From contig JAKACL010000155.1 of the NCBI GenBank assembly GCA_021821425.1, forward strand, positions 1 through 7,033: 7,033 nucleotides of DNA, in the 5' to 3' direction. The position numbers and the translations under genes were made by a program. The notes under the pieces were generated by a model, which saw only the letters and a list, made by a program, of their open reading frames with translations, searched no databases and had not been told where the DNA came from. The stretch comes from Pseudomonadota bacterium. GTDB taxonomy: Bacteria > Pseudomonadota > Gammaproteobacteria > Burkholderiales > Thiobacillaceae. Positions 6,164-7,033 of the stretch are shown piece after piece; position 1 is the stretch's first letter; each line of letters opens with the position of its first letter.

Positions 6164-6822
6164 GAGGTCGTCTCCGCCACCCGGCCGTGATCGAGCCTGA
6201 GCATGCGCCCGCCCAGCGCGGTGATGGCGCGGTCGTCGTGGGTGGCAATCAGCAGCGTGGTGCCGACCTGATGAAAGTCGCGGAACATCGACATGATGTC
6301 GGCGGCATAGCCGGCATCGAGGTTGCCGGTGGGCTCGTCGGCCAGCAGCAGGGCAGGGCGGCTGACCAGTGCGCGGGCGATGCACAGGCGCTGTTGCTCG
6401 CCGCCGGACAGGCTGACCGGATTGGCTTTCTCGCGCGGCAAAAGTCCGACCTTGTCGATCACGGCGCGGGCGCGTTTCAGCGCCTCGCGCCGCTCAATCC
6501 CGGCGATGTCGAGCGGCAGCAGCACGTTCTCGATCACATTGCGGTCGAACAGGAGCTTGTGGTCCTGGAACACCAGGCCGATATTGCGGCGCAGATAGGG
6601 AATCGCGCGGCGCGGCAGACGGCCGACGTTCTGGCCGCTGACCGACACCATCCCGCCGGTCGGCCGTTCGATCGCGGCGATGAGCTTCAGCAGCGTGCTT
6701 TTGCCGGCCCCGGAATGCCCGGTCAGGAACACCAGTTCGCCTTGCTCGACGGTGAAGTTGACGCCGGACAGCGCCTCATGTCCGCCGGGATAGCGCTTGG
6801 TGACCTGGCTGAAATTGATCAT
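6157..6822 (-). CDS. ftsE: Cell division ATP-binding protein FtsE
   Basis: This is a 221-residue ABC ATPase that drives FtsX from the cytoplasmic side. All nucleotide-binding motifs are intact: Walker [10 protein letters not shown] at 35-43, Q-loop Gln86 ([10 protein letters not shown]), ABC signature LSGGEQQ at 138-144, Walker B LLLADEP at 158-164 with the catalytic Glu163, and the H-loop His195 (ATHD). The start [14 protein letters not shown] and the VFQDHKLL motif are typical of FtsE as against other MacB/LolD-like ATPases, and the length is normal. The ATG at 6822 overlaps the ftsY stop (ATGA), suggesting translational coupling, since no strong ribosome site is seen. The end overlaps ftsX. 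Neighbours on both sides agree with the assignment. Confidence 0.97.
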   Translation of the reverse strand: MINFSQVTKRYPGGHEALSGVNFTVEQGELVFLTGHSGAGKSTLLKLIAAIERPTGGMVSVSGQNVGRLPRRAIPYLRRNIGLVFQDHKLLFDRNVIENVLLPLDIAGIERREALKRARAVIDKVGLLPREKANPVSLSGGEQQRLCIARALVSRPALLLADEPTGNLDAGYAADIMSMFRDFHQVGTTLLIATHDDRAITALGGRMLRLDHGRVAETTSW

Positions 6823-7033
6823 GCCGTGAACACTGCTTCGACGAATTCGCGCGCAATGAAAGGCCGCAGGTCGTCGACGGTTTCGCCGACGCCGATGTAG
6901 CGCACCGGGATGGGCCGTGCTTTCGCGATCGCCGCGATCGCGCCGCCCTTGGCGGTGCCGTCGAGCTTGGTCAGCACCAGCCCGCTCACGCCGAGCGCGT
7001 CGTCGAAGGCCTTGACCTGGGCGACCGCGTTCT
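6819..7033 (-). CDS. ftsY: Signal recognition particle receptor FtsY, C-terminal end
   Basis: Only the last 70 residues are in the window; the gene continues past its right edge. The visible protein reads NAVAQVKAFDDALGVSGLVL, then TKLDGTAKGGAI, and ends with IPVRYIGVGETVDDLRPF and a short tail (FVEAVFTA). This is the end of the SRP-type GTPase NG domain. TKLDG is the guanine-specificity motif, and the VGE..DDLRPF segment is typical of FtsY; Ffh differs here. FtsY docks ribosome-SRP complexes at the membrane so that inner-membrane proteins can be inserted. The TGA stop overlaps the ATG of ftsE, so ftsYEX form one operon. Confidence 0.96.
   Translation of the reverse strand, partial: NAVAQVKAFDDALGVSGLVLTKLDGTAKGGAIAAIAKARPIPVRYIGVGETVDDLRPFIAREFVEAVFTA

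Overview
The window is a stretch of chromosome from a GC-rich proteobacterium, most likely a betaproteobacterium. This rests on the cbb3 oxidase gene content, a ftsY-ftsE-ftsX-rpoH block, and a HrcA-type CIRCE operator in front of rpoH. The exact genus cannot be fixed from the sequence alone. Nearly everything is coding, with tight ATGA overlaps inside each operon and no mobile elements, tRNAs, rRNAs or CRISPR.

Left part, + strand (about 1-4241): the 3' end of a cbb3-type cytochrome c oxidase operon and its assembly genes. The order is ccoO (3' part only), ccoQ, ccoP, a hairpin terminator, ccoG, a long form of ccoH/fixH, ccoS, and then an unrecognised 35-codon gene for a hydrophobic one-helix peptide. 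CcoO and CcoP are the membrane-anchored c-type cytochrome subunits that feed electrons to the catalytic subunit CcoN (outside the window). CcoQ is the small stabilising subunit. CcoG, CcoH and CcoS are maturation factors, concerned with copper reduction and delivery, complex stability and cofactor insertion. The copper P-type ATPase gene ccoI, usually found between ccoH and ccoS, is absent from this position.

Middle (4242-4327): a perfect 22-bp inverted repeat flanked by A and T runs acts as a shared bidirectional terminator for the two converging transcription units.

Right part, - strand (7033 back to 4328): ftsY (3' end only), ftsE and ftsX are joined by short overlaps. An 82-bp gap holding a promoter and a CIRCE operator follows, and then rpoH, the heat-shock sigma factor. 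FtsY is the signal-recognition-particle receptor GTPase. FtsEX is an ABC-type divisome complex that controls cell-wall hydrolysis. The CIRCE operator covers the predicted rpoH promoter, so the HrcA repressor probably controls synthesis of sigma-32 here.

The points most worth a second look are the CIRCE/promoter overlap before rpoH, the 35-aa membrane peptide with a possible promoter of its own, the N-terminally extended CcoH, and the terminator that splits the structural from the assembly genes of the oxidase.
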